This document shows positions 53,567-63,013 of a DNA stretch of 64,000 nt, piece after piece. The position numbers were made by a program, and so were the translations under genes. The stretch lies in assembly GCF_014201465.1 (NCBI RefSeq), contig NZ_JACHEP010000005.1, forward strand, positions 62,001 through 126,000, in the 5' to 3' direction. Under the pieces are notes generated by a model, which had not been told where the DNA came from, did no database searches, and saw only the letters and a program-made list of their open reading frames with translations. The stretch's first letter is position 1. The number at the start of each line of letters is the position of its first letter. The stretch is from Anoxybacteroides tepidamans. GTDB taxonomy: Bacteria; Bacillota; Bacilli; Bacillales; Anoxybacillaceae.

Positions 53567-54732
53567 CACACACAACGAAAACGTACGTATCCGAAACGGT
53601 CAATCGTTTGCAGCCATCAGGGATTCGTCGCTTTTTTGATTTAGCCGCAAGCATGGAAGGCGTCATTTCGCTTGGAGTGGGAGAACCGGACTTTGTAACA
53701 TCATGGAGCGTTCGCGAGGCGTGCATTTTATCGCTTGAACAAGGCTATACGTCATATACGGCCAATGCCGGATTGATGGAACTTCGCCAAGAAATTGCGG
53801 CATACTTGTTGCGAAAATTTGCGCTTGAGTATCGTCCGGAAAGTGAGTTGCTTGTAACAGTTGGTGCCAGCCAAGCGCTTGATTTAGCACTTAGGGCGAT
53901 TGTTAATCCGGGCGATGAAGTGATTGTGGTAGAGCCAAGTTTTGTGTCGTACGGGCCGCTTGTGGCATTGGCAGGTGGGATTCCGGTATTTGTTCGAACA
54001 AACGGAGCGGACGAATTTAAGCTTCGTCCGTCACAAATTGAACAAATCATTACTCCAAGGACGAAAGCGCTCATTCTTTGTTCGCCGAACAACCCGACGG
54101 GAACGGTATTAAACCGTGAAGAGCTTGCAGCGATTGCCCATATTGTGAAGAAACATGACTTGCTTGTCATTTCTGATGAAATTTATGCGGAGCTTACTTA
54201 TGACGAACCGTACACAAGCTTTCCGGCCATTGAGGAGATGCGCGAGCGGACGATTTTAGTTTCCGGATTTTCGAAAGGATTTGCGATGACAGGCTGGCGC
54301 TTAGGATTTGTCGCTGCGCCTGAGATGTTATTAAAGGCGATGTTAAAAATTCACCAATATACGATGATGTGCGCGCCGACGATGGCGCAATACGGGGCGA
54401 TTGAGGCATTGAAAAATGGGGAGCATGATGTGGACGAAATGAGAAAAAGCTATCGCCGCCGCCGCAACTATTTCGTACAGTCGTTAAACGAAATCGGCTT
54501 GCGCTGCCATTTGCCGGGAGGAGCGTTTTATGCATTTCCATCGATTCAAGCAACAGGTTTGACTTCTGAACAATTTGCCGAGCGGCTGTTAATAGAAGAA
54601 AAAGTGGCAGTCGTTCCGGGAAGTGTATTTGGAACGAGCGGTGAAGGATATGTCCGTTGTTCGTACGCTTCATCGCTCGAGCAATTGCAAGAAGCGATCA
54701 AACGGATGAAGCGATTTTTATCACGACTATAG
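53563..54732 (+). CDS. alaT: Alanine transaminase AlaT
   Basis: A 389-residue class I/II aminotransferase. The PLP lysine is in SGFSKGFAMTGWR, and the cofactor segments SPNNPTGT and SDEIYAELTYD are clear. With alaR it is involved in alanine synthesis from pyruvate. The start overlaps alaR by 4 nt (ATGA), so the pair is translationally coupled. Confidence 0.92.
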   Translation: MTHTTKTYVSETVNRLQPSGIRRFFDLAASMEGVISLGVGEPDFVTSWSVREACILSLEQGYTSYTANAGLMELRQEIAAYLLRKFALEYRPESELLVTVGASQALDLALRAIVNPGDEVIVVEPSFVSYGPLVALAGGIPVFVRTNGADEFKLRPSQIEQIITPRTKALILCSPNNPTGTVLNREELAAIAHIVKKHDLLVISDEIYAELTYDEPYTSFPAIEEMRERTILVSGFSKGFAMTGWRLGFVAAPEMLLKAMLKIHQYTMMCAPTMAQYGAIEALKNGEHDVDEMRKSYRRRRNYFVQSLNEIGLRCHLPGGAFYAFPSIQATGLTSEQFAERLLIEEKVAVVPGSVFGTSGEGYVRCSYASSLEQLQEAIKRMKRFLSRL

Positions 54733-54743
54733 CGACCGTTTTT

Positions 54744-54773
54744 GTTTCCGCCACTTTTCGAAGTGGCGGAAAC
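54744..54773. other. Perfect 13-bp hairpin between alaT and the XRE gene
   Basis: GTTTCCGCCACTT / AAGTGGCGGAAAC with loop TTCG. No U-run follows on either strand, although it sits at the convergence of the two transcripts. It may stop polymerase or stabilise 3' ends. Confidence 0.6.
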
Positions 54774-54781
54774 GGTTGTAA

Positions 54782-55144
54782 TTATTGGGACTGTCCATAT
54801 TTAATTTCATAAAGCATTTGCATGACGCGTAAAAAATCTTCTTCACTGAACTCCTTTGCTTTTCGTAAAATTAGTTTCGCACGTTTGACCCCTATTTCTT
54901 TCACAAGATGTTCGATTTCTGGATCGATTCCCGAGGAGTTATACATTTCCTGTTCCATCAGTTCCGAAGCAGGGACATCGAGTGCGGTCGAAAGCTTTAA
55001 GATCGTCTGTGTATCGGGGATTTGTTCGCCGGATTCGTATTTTTGAATAGTAGCGGTTCCAACGCGGACTTTTATCGCCAGCTCTTGCTGGCTCATTTTT
55101 CGTTGTTCCCGATACATTTTAATGTTTTCACCAATGGTGCTCAT
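54782..55144 (-). CDS. XRE-family HTH transcriptional regulator
   Basis: A 120-residue regulator with an N-terminal XRE-type HTH (about residues 5-60, MSQQELAIKVRVGTATIQKYESG) and a short helical C-terminal region. The ATG at 55144 is 7 nt after AAGGAGG; the frame to 55222 is a spurious extension. Targets unknown; no phage genes are near. Confidence 0.82.
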   Translation of the reverse strand: MSTIGENIKMYREQRKMSQQELAIKVRVGTATIQKYESGEQIPDTQTILKLSTALDVPASELMEQEMYNSSGIDPEIEHLVKEIGVKRAKLILRKAKEFSEEDFLRVMQMLYEIKYGQSQ

Positions 55145-55250
55145 CCATATGCCTCCTTTTGTTTTTTGTATCTCCATCATACCATGTTTTATTCGTCGGA
55201 AGATGGTTTTCCTCTCACTCATTGAAATGTTGCGGAAATTGTCATAATTT

Positions 55251-55279
55251 TTGCTTCCCTACATTCAGAGTGATATAAT
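55251..55279 (+). promoter_or_regulatory. Sigma-A promoter of yugI
   Basis: TTGCTT (55251-55256), 17 bp, TATAAT (55274-55279) with an extended TGA. Confidence 0.75.
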
Positions 55280-55322
55280 GTAAAATTACATATCCATAAT
55301 TCAAGAAATAGGAGTGTTTTGT

Positions 55323-55685
55323 TTGCCAAAGTTAGAAGCAGGTAGCATTGCCAAAGGAATTGTGACAGGAATTCAACCGTATGGCGCGTTTGTCGCCATT
55401 GGTGAAGACATACAAGGGCTTGTGCATATTTCTGAAGTTTCCCATCAATTTGTAAAGGACATTCGTGATTTTATAAAAGTGGGAGATGAAGTCACTGTCA
55501 AAATTCTTTCAATTGATGAAAAGACGAAGCGGGCGAGTCTTTCAATGCGGGCTGTAAAAGCGGTACCATCAGTGAAAAAGGAAAAACGTCAAGCAGAACT
55601 AAAAACGATGCCGGAGATATCTGCCGGATTTTACACGCTAAAAGAAAAATTGCGAGAGTGGATTGAACAATCCAAGCATGAATGA
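55323..55685 (+). CDS. yugI: S1-domain RNA-binding protein (YugI, GSP13)
   Basis: A 120-residue protein with a single S1 domain (about residues 4-73: GSIAKGIVTGIQPYGAFVAI..QGLVHISEV) and a charged tail. It corresponds to general stress protein 13 of B. subtilis and associates with ribosomes. TTG start at 55323, 9 nt after AGGAGTG. Confidence 0.88.
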   Translation: MPKLEAGSIAKGIVTGIQPYGAFVAIGEDIQGLVHISEVSHQFVKDIRDFIKVGDEVTVKILSIDEKTKRASLSMRAVKAVPSVKKEKRQAELKTMPEISAGFYTLKEKLREWIEQSKHE

Positions 55686-55687
55686 AA

Positions 55688-55720
55688 AGAAGGTGCCCCA
55701 TCACTTGTTGGACACCTTCT
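55688..55720 (+). terminator. Hairpin after yugI
   Basis: AGAAGGTG / CACCTTCT stem with a 17-nt loop; no clear T-run, so termination strength is uncertain. Confidence 0.4.
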
Positions 55721-55778
55721 GCGCTAGATAATGCTATAGTAGTCGCAAACTAAACGATTTTTAAGTTCACTTTTGCTG

Positions 55779-56012
55779 TTACGTGCGGGACATTTTAGGC
55801 TCGGTACGACCTAACTCTTCCGCCGGTTTAAATAAAAGCGCTAAGTTAATTAAACCAGCAATACCGATAATTCCATAGATGATGCGGGAGATCGTCGCGT
55901 TTTGCCCTCCGAAAATAGCTGCCATTAAATCAAATTGAAAGAAGCCAATTAAGCCCCAGTTAATCGCACCGATAATCGTAAGTAATAGTGCAATGCGTTG
56001 AAGTGCACTCAT
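55779..56012 (-). CDS. yuzA: DUF378 membrane protein (YuzA)
   Basis: A 77-residue membrane protein with two transmembrane helices, family DUF378, with the motif IIGAINWGLIGFF. Function unknown; frequent in Bacillaceae. The start has AAGGAGG. Confidence 0.85.
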   Translation of the reverse strand: MSALQRIALLLTIIGAINWGLIGFFQFDLMAAIFGGQNATISRIIYGIIGIAGLINLALLFKPAEELGRTEPKMSRT

Positions 56013-56226
56013 TGAGGATTCCTCCTTATAATTTAAGATCGTTCGCTTATAGATTGCATAATCGTGCTAAAAAATATGCATCATTTTCTTGAAAAGCAAA
56101 TTGCTTTACATGAGAATGGAAAAAGCACCATAATAAAAGTGAAATGCATTTTTATTTCAATGTATTGATGTGTAGCGTTACTCGTCTATTCGATCAACGA
56201 GTAGCGGAAAATAAGGAGGTAAGTCG

Positions 56227-57390
56227 ATGCAAAACTTTATTTTTCAAAACCCGACGAAATTAATTTTTGGAAAAGGGCAAATCGAGCAGTTAAAACAAGA
56301 AGTGCCGCAGTATGGAAAACGTGTATTATTAGTGTATGGCGGCGGTAGCATTAAACGAAACGGATTGTACGATGAAGTGATGAATATATTAAAAGAAGTA
56401 GAGGCAGAAGTATTCGAACTTTCAGGAGTGGAGCCTAATCCGCGTCTGTCCACCGTTCGTAAAGGGGTGGAAATTTGTAAAAACGAGCAGATTGATTTCT
56501 TGTTAGCTGTCGGAGGCGGCAGTGTGATTGACTGCACAAAAGCGGTTGCTGCAGGCGCTAAATATGATGGCGACCCGTGGGATTTTATTACGAAAAAGAC
56601 GACCGTCACCGAAGCGCTTCCGTTTGGTACAGTGTTAACGTTGGCAGCAACGGGATCTGAAATGAACTCCGGCTCTGTCATTACAAACTGGGAGACGAAA
56701 GAAAAATATGGATGGGGAAGCCCGGTGACCTTCCCGCAGTTTTCGATTTTAGACCCAACATACACATTGACCGTTCCGAAAGCTCATACGATTTACGGCA
56801 TTGTCGATATGATGTCACACGTGTTTGAACAATATTTTCATCATACTCCGAACACTCCGCTGCAAGATCGCATGTGTGAGGCGGTGTTAAAAACGGTCAT
56901 CGAAGCCGCACCAAAGCTTGTGAACGATTTAGAAAATTACGAGTTGCGGGAAACAATTTTATATAGCGGAACGATTGCATTAAACGGCTTTTTGCAAATG
57001 GGCGTGCGTGGCGATTGGGCGACACATAACATCGAACATGCGGTATCAGCTGTATACGACATTCCTCATGGGGGAGGACTGGCGATTTTATTCCCGAATT
57101 GGATGAAGCATGTGCTCGATGAAAATGTGGGACGCTTTAAACAGCTGGCCATTCGCGTTTTTGATGTCGAGCCAACAGGAAAATCGGACCGCGATGTAGC
57201 GCTTGAAGGGATTGATAAGCTGCGTGAGTTCTGGTCAAGTATTGGCGCACCGTCCCGCTTAGCTGACTACGGTATCGGGGACGAACATTTGGAGTTAATG
57301 GCAGATAAAGCGATGGCTTTTGGCGAGTTCGGCAACTTTAAAAAATTAAACCGTGAAGATGTATTAGCGATTTACCGTGCTTCGCTATAA
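56227..57390 (+). CDS. yugJ: NADH-dependent butanol/alcohol dehydrogenase (YugJ-like)
   Basis: A 387-residue iron-type (group III) alcohol dehydrogenase related to BdhA of clostridia. The NAD-binding segment is [18 protein letters not shown], and metal-binding histidines lie in [13 protein letters not shown] and in the [19 protein letters not shown] segment. B. subtilis has two tandem copies (yugJ, yugK); only one is present here. ATG after AAGGAGG. Confidence 0.88.
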   Translation: MQNFIFQNPTKLIFGKGQIEQLKQEVPQYGKRVLLVYGGGSIKRNGLYDEVMNILKEVEAEVFELSGVEPNPRLSTVRKGVEICKNEQIDFLLAVGGGSVIDCTKAVAAGAKYDGDPWDFITKKTTVTEALPFGTVLTLAATGSEMNSGSVITNWETKEKYGWGSPVTFPQFSILDPTYTLTVPKAHTIYGIVDMMSHVFEQYFHHTPNTPLQDRMCEAVLKTVIEAAPKLVNDLENYELRETILYSGTIALNGFLQMGVRGDWATHNIEHAVSAVYDIPHGGGLAILFPNWMKHVLDENVGRFKQLAIRVFDVEPTGKSDRDVALEGIDKLREFWSSIGAPSRLADYGIGDEHLELMADKAMAFGEFGNFKKLNREDVLAIYRASL

Positions 57391-57491
57391 TCATGGCAAT
57401 AAAGCAATTCAAGGAAGCTATTGATGAAGTAGCTTCCTTAACTTTATATAAAAATGTCATAAATGAATCCGTTTTCAATCTGCCGGTCAGC

Positions 57492-57520
57492 TTGATTATC
57501 CTCGCTTGTTTCGCTAAAGT
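57492..57520 (+). promoter_or_regulatory. Sigma-A promoter of pgi
   Basis: TTGATT (57492-57497), 17 bp, TAAAGT (57515-57520), 39 nt before the start codon. Confidence 0.5.
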
Positions 57521-57559
57521 GTAAGAAGGTAAAACTTTTTTACTTGGAGGAACGAGTTT

Positions 57560-58909
57560 ATGACACATATTCGTTTTGATTATTCAAAAGCATTATCTTT
57601 CTTTGGAGAACATGAGCTTACATATTTGCGTGATGCGGTGAAAGTTGCCCATCATTCTTTGCATGAAAAAACAGGGGCAGGCAACGATTTTTTAGGATGG
57701 ATCGATCTTCCAGTTGAATACGATCGTGAAGAATTTGTACGCATTCAAAAAGCCGCAGCGAAAATTCAAGCGGATTCGGACGTATTGCTCGTCATCGGAA
57801 TTGGCGGCTCGTATTTAGGGGCGCGGGCAGCGATTGAAATGTTGCACCATTCGTTTTACAATGCGCTGCCAAAAGAAAAGCGCAACACGCCACAAATTAT
57901 TTTCGTTGGCAACAACATTAGCTCGACATATATGAAAGATGTGATGGACTTATTGGAAGGCAAAGATTTCTCGATTAACGTTATTTCTAAATCAGGAACA
58001 ACGACCGAGCCAGCGATTGCGTTCCGCATTTTCCGTAAGCTGCTTGAAGAAAAATACGGAAAAGAAGAAGCGCGCAAACGCATTTATGCGACAACCGACC
58101 GTGCGCGCGGGGCGTTAAAGACGCTTGCGACGGAAGAAGGCTATGAAACGTTTATTATTCCAGACGATGTTGGCGGACGTTACTCAGTGTTGACAGCAGT
58201 TGGTTTACTTCCAATTGCCGTGAGCGGTGCGAACATTGAAGAAATGATGAAAGGGGCAGCGCAAGCGCGCGAAGACTTCAGCAAATCCGAGCTCGAAGAA
58301 AACCCAGCATATCAATATGCGGCGATTCGCAACATTTTATACAACAAAGGTAAAACGATTGAAATGCTTGTCAACTACGAACCAGCGCTACAATATTTCG
58401 CGGAATGGTGGAAGCAATTATTTGGCGAAAGCGAAGGAAAAGACCAAAAAGGCATTTTCCCAGCGTCAGCTAACTTCTCGACAGACCTTCACTCATTAGG
58501 TCAATATGTCCAAGAAGGCCGCCGCGATTTATTTGAAACGGTATTGAAAGTCGCAACGCCGCGTCATGAGCTAACGATTGAGGCGGAAGAAAACGATCTC
58601 GACGGCTTGAACTATTTAGCTGGAAAAACGGTCGATTTCGTGAATACGAAAGCGTTTGAAGGAACGTTGTTAGCTCATACAGACGGCGGCGTACCGAATT
58701 TAGTCGTGACATTGCCAAAATTGGATGAATATACGTTTGGTTATCTCGTCTATTTTTTTGAAAAAGCGTGTGCGATGAGCGGTTACTTACTAGGTGTCAA
58801 TCCGTTCGACCAACCGGGCGTTGAAGCTTACAAAGTGAACATGTTCGCGCTACTTGGTAAACGAGGGTATGAAGAGAAGAAAGCGGAGTTGGAGAAGCGG
58901 TTAAAATAA
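57560..58909 (+). CDS. pgi: Glucose-6-phosphate isomerase
   Basis: Interconverts glucose-6-phosphate and fructose-6-phosphate in glycolysis. The 449-residue length is the Bacillus-type short PGI. Sugar-phosphate and catalytic segments are [26 protein letters not shown] and [12 protein letters not shown] after CTTGGAGG. Confidence 0.96.
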   Translation: MTHIRFDYSKALSFFGEHELTYLRDAVKVAHHSLHEKTGAGNDFLGWIDLPVEYDREEFVRIQKAAAKIQADSDVLLVIGIGGSYLGARAAIEMLHHSFYNALPKEKRNTPQIIFVGNNISSTYMKDVMDLLEGKDFSINVISKSGTTTEPAIAFRIFRKLLEEKYGKEEARKRIYATTDRARGALKTLATEEGYETFIIPDDVGGRYSVLTAVGLLPIAVSGANIEEMMKGAAQAREDFSKSELEENPAYQYAAIRNILYNKGKTIEMLVNYEPALQYFAEWWKQLFGESEGKDQKGIFPASANFSTDLHSLGQYVQEGRRDLFETVLKVATPRHELTIEAEENDLDGLNYLAGKTVDFVNTKAFEGTLLAHTDGGVPNLVVTLPKLDEYTFGYLVYFFEKACAMSGYLLGVNPFDQPGVEAYKVNMFALLGKRGYEEKKAELEKRLK

Positions 58910-58911
58910 GA

Positions 58912-58944
58912 AAAAGGGCTTTCCAGTGATGGGAAGCCCTTTTA
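58912..58944 (+). terminator. Terminator after pgi
   Basis: AAAAGGGCTTTCC / GGGAAGCCCTTTT stem ending in TTTTAATAT. Confidence 0.85.
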
Positions 58945-58991
58945 ATATCGCTGTTTTTAGGGCAACCTACGAAAAAAGGAGGTTGGTTGCG

Positions 58992-59399
58992 ATGATTGAA
59001 ATTCCATCGACATTAGAAGACAAAACGTTTCGTTTGTATAAGCTTGAGGAAGTGCTGAAACCGCTTGGCTATGTCATTGGGGGAAACTGGGATTATGACC
59101 ACGGTTCATTCGACTACAAAATCGATGACGAAAACGGCTATCAGTTTTTGCGCATCCCGTTTGAAGCAGTAGATGGCCAGCTTGACGCGAACGGGACAAC
59201 GGTAAAACTAGGGCGGCCGTATTTGCTTTCGCACCAATATCAACTCGGGCTTGATGATGACGTCCGTACCGGTAATATTGCTGCGACGTTTAACCAATTT
59301 GCCGAGCCGCAAGATCCAGACGCCCAGTTTCCAGAAAAATATATTAGCGTCGGTCGAGCGCTAGTAAAGCAATTAGAAGATAAGCTGCTTAACGCTTAA
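58992..59399 (+). CDS. yugN: YugN-like family protein
   Basis: A 135-residue protein of the YugN-like family, a conserved soluble Bacillus family of unknown function. The ATG at 58992 is 8 nt after GGAGG; the upstream frame from 58926 runs through the pgi terminator. Its 3' end overlaps yugO by 11 nt. Confidence 0.82.
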   Translation: MIEIPSTLEDKTFRLYKLEEVLKPLGYVIGGNWDYDHGSFDYKIDDENGYQFLRIPFEAVDGQLDANGTTVKLGRPYLLSHQYQLGLDDDVRTGNIAATFNQFAEPQDPDAQFPEKYISVGRALVKQLEDKLLNA

Positions 59400-60369
59400 C
59401 GACAAACAAGCGATCATGAGGAATAAGAACAATATCGGGAGAAGGATTCAGAAGGGATGCTTCTCCCCGTACAATTCCGATCGGAAGAACTCGATCTTCA
59501 ATAAACGCTTGACAGCTTTCGCGAAACGTTCGTCCAATCATTTCATCCGGTACTTCGATGATTTGCAAATAACTTTCTTGCGATGAATGTAAAAACTGTT
59601 CAAACATTGTCGAAAAACCTGGGGATTGGATCGTGTGAATAAACGAAAAGCTTGCCAATGCGTTCGTTTGAATCATTTCGTCTGCACCAGCGCGCTTGGC
59701 GTTGGCGGCTTGTTGCGCCGTCAAAATTTCGACAATAGTATAAAGGGTAGGATGCAATCCTTTCATAGCAACGAGCGTTAAAATGGAGCTCATATCCGCC
59801 TCTGTTTCGTGTTTATGCGGATCAGCTGTAATGACGGCCATTTTCGCTTTCGCTATATTCGCTTTTTGCAAAACAGAATCGTACGTTGGATTTCCTTTGA
59901 TAAAATGGATGTTTTTGTTTGCGATCGGCAATTTAGTAAGCGTTTCATCAATAATGACAAAGGAAGCAAGCGGCTGCCGTTCGGTTAATTGGCGTAACAA
60001 TTCGCGCGTCCGTTCATTCCAACCAACAATGACTATATGTCCTTCTTTCGTATACGGAAGCTCTCCTTCTAGCAGCGTGTTTTCTTTCGATACCGCCGAA
60101 GCAGATAATGCCGCAAAATAGGCAGAAAGAAAACTTGTACCTACTAAAATAAGCGAAATCGCCACTAGTTTCCCCGTAAGTGTTTTTGGGACAAAATCGC
60201 CATACCCAACTGTTGCGGCGGTAACAATTGCCCACCAAACTCCGTCAAAAAATGAGCGATACGTGTTTGGTTCGATCACATGAATGACCCAGCCGAATAC
60301 AACGATCATCAGCCCCCCAATCAGCAACATTCTTGCGACTAAAGGAAGACGGAAATAAACGTATTTCAT
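59389..60369 (-). CDS. yugO: Potassium channel protein YugO
   Basis: A 326-residue K+ channel. Two transmembrane helices flank a pore with the selectivity filter TVGYGD (about residue 53), followed by a cytoplasmic RCK/TrkA-N domain (HIVIVGWNERTRELLRQL). In B. subtilis YugO mediates K+ efflux and electrical signalling in biofilms. ATG at 60369 after GGAGGTG. It is convergent with yugN, with overlapping ends. Confidence 0.92.
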   Translation of the reverse strand: MKYVYFRLPLVARMLLIGGLMIVVFGWVIHVIEPNTYRSFFDGVWWAIVTAATVGYGDFVPKTLTGKLVAISLILVGTSFLSAYFAALSASAVSKENTLLEGELPYTKEGHIVIVGWNERTRELLRQLTERQPLASFVIIDETLTKLPIANKNIHFIKGNPTYDSVLQKANIAKAKMAVITADPHKHETEADMSSILTLVAMKGLHPTLYTIVEILTAQQAANAKRAGADEMIQTNALASFSFIHTIQSPGFSTMFEQFLHSSQESYLQIIEVPDEMIGRTFRESCQAFIEDRVLPIGIVRGEASLLNPSPDIVLIPHDRLFVVKR

Positions 60370-60413
60370 GGTTCACCTCCTGTGGAATAGTTTGTGCTAT
60401 TCTGTCGTTTTTT

Positions 60414-60443
60414 TGCATACTTTTTCCGGACTTGTTCATACTA
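60414..60443 (+). promoter_or_regulatory. Sigma-G promoter of the SASP gene
   Basis: TGCATA (60414-60419), 17 bp, CATACTA (60437-60443). The -10 matches the sigma-G consensus exactly and the -35 nearly, fitting a forespore-expressed small acid-soluble spore protein. Confidence 0.8.
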
Positions 60444-60474
60444 TCAGCGAACGATGAATAAGGGGAGGATTTTC

Positions 60475-60663
60475 ATGGATATGAATCGCGTCAAACAAAT
60501 TGTTTCATCACCAGCGGATATTCCTGTCCATTACCATGGGGTGTCCGTATGGATTGACAGTTATAATGAGCAACGGCAAACAGCAACTGTCCATATGCGT
60601 GACGGTCATCTTCGGGAGACGCGGGAAGTTCCGATCGCCGAATTAGAAGAAGGAAACGCCTAA
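60475..60663 (+). CDS. sspH: H-type small acid-soluble spore protein
   Basis: A 62-residue protein of the SspH (H-type SASP) family, recognised by MDMNRVKQIVSSPADIPV at the N-terminus and VWIDSYNE in the middle. Minor SASPs accumulate in the forespore core. The start at 60475 has GGGGAGG 7 nt before it, and a sigma-G promoter lies upstream. The terminator overlaps the 3' end. Confidence 0.88.
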   Translation: MDMNRVKQIVSSPADIPVHYHGVSVWIDSYNEQRQTATVHMRDGHLRETREVPIAELEEGNA

Positions 60664-60681
60664 TTTGGGCGTTTTTTTTTT
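60655..60681 (+). terminator. Terminator overlapping the SASP stop codon
   Basis: AACGCC / GGCGTT stem with a 7-nt loop and T9; the 5' arm lies inside the coding end. Confidence 0.85.
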
Positions 60682-60754
60682 ATTGTAAAGGAAAGTTTTC
60701 TAGCAATATTGTTTAAAATGTATGATAATACAACTAGGAAAGAGGTGAAAAACG

Positions 60755-62770
60755 ATGGGGAAAGTAGGGCGAAACGATCCTTGCCCATGCGGAAGCGGAA
60801 AAAAATATAAACATTGTTGTGAAAAAAAGCAAGACGTCGTATTTCTCAATGAAGTGATTACTCAAGAAGCGATTCAGTTGCAACAAGAGTTATTTCAGTA
60901 TGCACTAACTAACTACGAAGAAGTATTAGGCGATTTTATCGCGCAACGAATTCGTCATCTGCCCGTCGTTGATGATGAATGGCAAGAAACGTTTATGCTG
61001 TATGTGACGCAATGGACAATATTTTGCGCACCGCTATTGAACGGAAGAACTATTGCGGAGCATTATATGCAGACGCGCGGTTCAAAAATTAAACGTGCAA
61101 GTGTACGCAGCCTTTTACGATCATGGACTAATGAAGTCCCGTCCTTTGCTCGGGTGATGGAACGGGAAAGCTCGGATCTTATCGTGGTAGAAGATATTTT
61201 TACAGGGGAACGGAAACGAGTAACGTTACAGATGGACGATACGGAGATAGAAGTGGGAAATTTAATCGTCGGTTTTCTCGTATCGCTCGGGTCGACGTAC
61301 ACTTTCTTTCTCTCTGTTTTAGAGCTGGAGAAAAGAAAAGCGGAGATGGTTACCAATGTATTGCAAACAAAATACAAAGAGGCAAATCAGCCTGTTCGCG
61401 AGTTTTTAGCTTCTTCGTTCCCTGAATTGTTGCATGAATGTGTTGAACCATTGCTTCCTGATGAGGTGGAAGTAGAAGATCTCCAGTGGGATCACCCGAT
61501 CCATCAACATACAGCACATCTTTTAAAAGAAAATATGGATCGTTTGCATGAGCAACGTCCGTTGACGAACATTGCGCTCATCTTATGGTGCACGTATTGC
61601 AGATTAGTGAATCCGGCGATAAAAAAACCGGAATTGTATGCGGCGGCGCTTCATTATTTAACAGTGGTGACATTTTTCCCGGATAAGGTAGCTACCCAAA
61701 AAGAAATTGCTGAACATTATGGAGTATCAAGCAGCAGCTTGTCAGCGAAATATCGCGAGATGGAAGAAATTCTCGCCGATTTCATGCAACAAATGTATGA
61801 AAAAATGGAAGAGCTTGATCTTGATGATTTCGATTGGGACGACGAAGACGAGTGGGATGACGAATTTGGTTCCTTCTCGCCGTTTCAGCACTCTCGAATA
61901 GAAATGGAACGGGAATTGCGCAAAATTGATCGCATCATGCAAGAAAAAGAGTTTTCATCGATCGAAGAAGCCAATCAATATATCCAATCCGCTCTTAATA
62001 GTGGTGAGACGCCGACCGTGCCCCTTTCGCCAAAAGATGAAGCGCAAGAATTATTATATCAAGCGTTTGAAGAAATGAGCCGCAAAAAGCGGATGGAACT
62101 TGCCCGTCAAGCGTTAAAGCTGTATCCAAATAGCCCAGACGCTTACAACATTTTAGGAGATGAAGCGGCCACGCTCGAAGCGGCTGCTGACTATTACAAA
62201 AAAGGAATGGAAGCGGGCGAAAAAGACCTTGGAAAGCGGTTTTTCCGTGAAAATAAAGGGCATTTTTGGGGAATTGTCGAAACGCGGCCATATATGCGGG
62301 CGAAGGCGAATTATGCGCAAACGCTTTGGCAGTTAGGCGAGAAAGAAAAAGCGGTTGAACAATATGAGCAACTGCTTCAATTAAATCCAAATGATAACCA
62401 AGGCATTCGTTACCTTCTGCTCCCTGCTTATATTGAATTAGGGAAATATGATCAAGCAGAAGAGCTGATTGACCAATACGATGAACCGACGGCGTTAATG
62501 ACTTATAACCGGCTGCTTGTCTCGTATTTGAAATACGGGCTTCATGAGGAATTGGAAGATTTGTTGGATGAAGCGATGATCGCCAATCCGTATGTTATTG
62601 ATTATTTACTGAAAAAGAAGCGTTTGCCGAAAGAAGATCCGCTCTTTTTCGGATTTGGTGACGAAACAGAAGCGGCTATGTATGCAAAAGAGCATTTTCA
62701 TCTATGGCAACAGGAGCGAGAGTTGCTTGATTGGCTGCGGACAATGGCCCGTTCTTTATACAAAAAATAA
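60755..62770 (+). CDS. Large SEC-C / HTH / TPR protein
   Basis: A 671-residue cytoplasmic protein. Residues 6-22 form a SEC-C zinc motif (CPCGSGKKYKHCC), as found at the C-terminus of SecA. Around residues 305-330 there is an HTH-like segment (ATQKEIAEHYGVSSSSLSAKY), followed by a strongly acidic stretch (DDFDWDDEDEWDDE) near 355. The C-terminal third contains TPR repeats (for example AQTLWQLGEKEKAVEQYEQLL). The domain combination suggests a scaffold or regulator, but no function is known. ATG after AAAGAGGTG. Confidence 0.8.
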   Translation: MGKVGRNDPCPCGSGKKYKHCCEKKQDVVFLNEVITQEAIQLQQELFQYALTNYEEVLGDFIAQRIRHLPVVDDEWQETFMLYVTQWTIFCAPLLNGRTIAEHYMQTRGSKIKRASVRSLLRSWTNEVPSFARVMERESSDLIVVEDIFTGERKRVTLQMDDTEIEVGNLIVGFLVSLGSTYTFFLSVLELEKRKAEMVTNVLQTKYKEANQPVREFLASSFPELLHECVEPLLPDEVEVEDLQWDHPIHQHTAHLLKENMDRLHEQRPLTNIALILWCTYCRLVNPAIKKPELYAAALHYLTVVTFFPDKVATQKEIAEHYGVSSSSLSAKYREMEEILADFMQQMYEKMEELDLDDFDWDDEDEWDDEFGSFSPFQHSRIEMERELRKIDRIMQEKEFSSIEEANQYIQSALNSGETPTVPLSPKDEAQELLYQAFEEMSRKKRMELARQALKLYPNSPDAYNILGDEAATLEAAADYYKKGMEAGEKDLGKRFFRENKGHFWGIVETRPYMRAKANYAQTLWQLGEKEKAVEQYEQLLQLNPNDNQGIRYLLLPAYIELGKYDQAEELIDQYDEPTALMTYNRLLVSYLKYGLHEELEDLLDEAMIANPYVIDYLLKKKRLPKEDPLFFGFGDETEAAMYAKEHFHLWQQERELLDWLRTMARSLYKK

Positions 62771-62783
62771 TGTGGTAGAAAAC

Positions 62784-62815
62784 GAAACACAAGCGTCTTT
62801 TGCGTTTCATTTTTT
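62784..62815 (+). terminator. Terminator after the SEC-C/TPR gene
   Basis: GAAAC..CAA / TTG..GTTTC stem followed by ATTTTTTG. Confidence 0.6.
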
Positions 62816-62841
62816 GAAAAGATAGGCAAATCTTAAATCGC

Positions 62842-63012
62842 TGTCTAGCTACAGGCGCCATCAGTGTGATGCGCTCCGCCCCTTCTTTCGGTGGCTAAGC
62901 TTCCTCGATGGCGCTTGTGCGATCTTCGCAGAGCTAGGGCGACGACATTTCGCCGCTCTTCGCAGGACGAGTGCTGCTTTTAGACGAAATTTGGTCGCCT
63001 AGCGCTTTTCTT
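62842..63012. repeat. Structured dispersed intergenic repeat (copy 2)
   Basis: Runs from TGTCTAGCT to GCGCTTTTCTT and shares both ends with the copy at 32501-32714, but with a different middle. Local stems include GGCGCCATC / GATGGCGC. It carries no ORF. Its right end is 1 nt from the stop codon of the convergent MFS gene, the same placement as at copy 1. Confidence 0.65.
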
Positions 63013-63013
63013 G

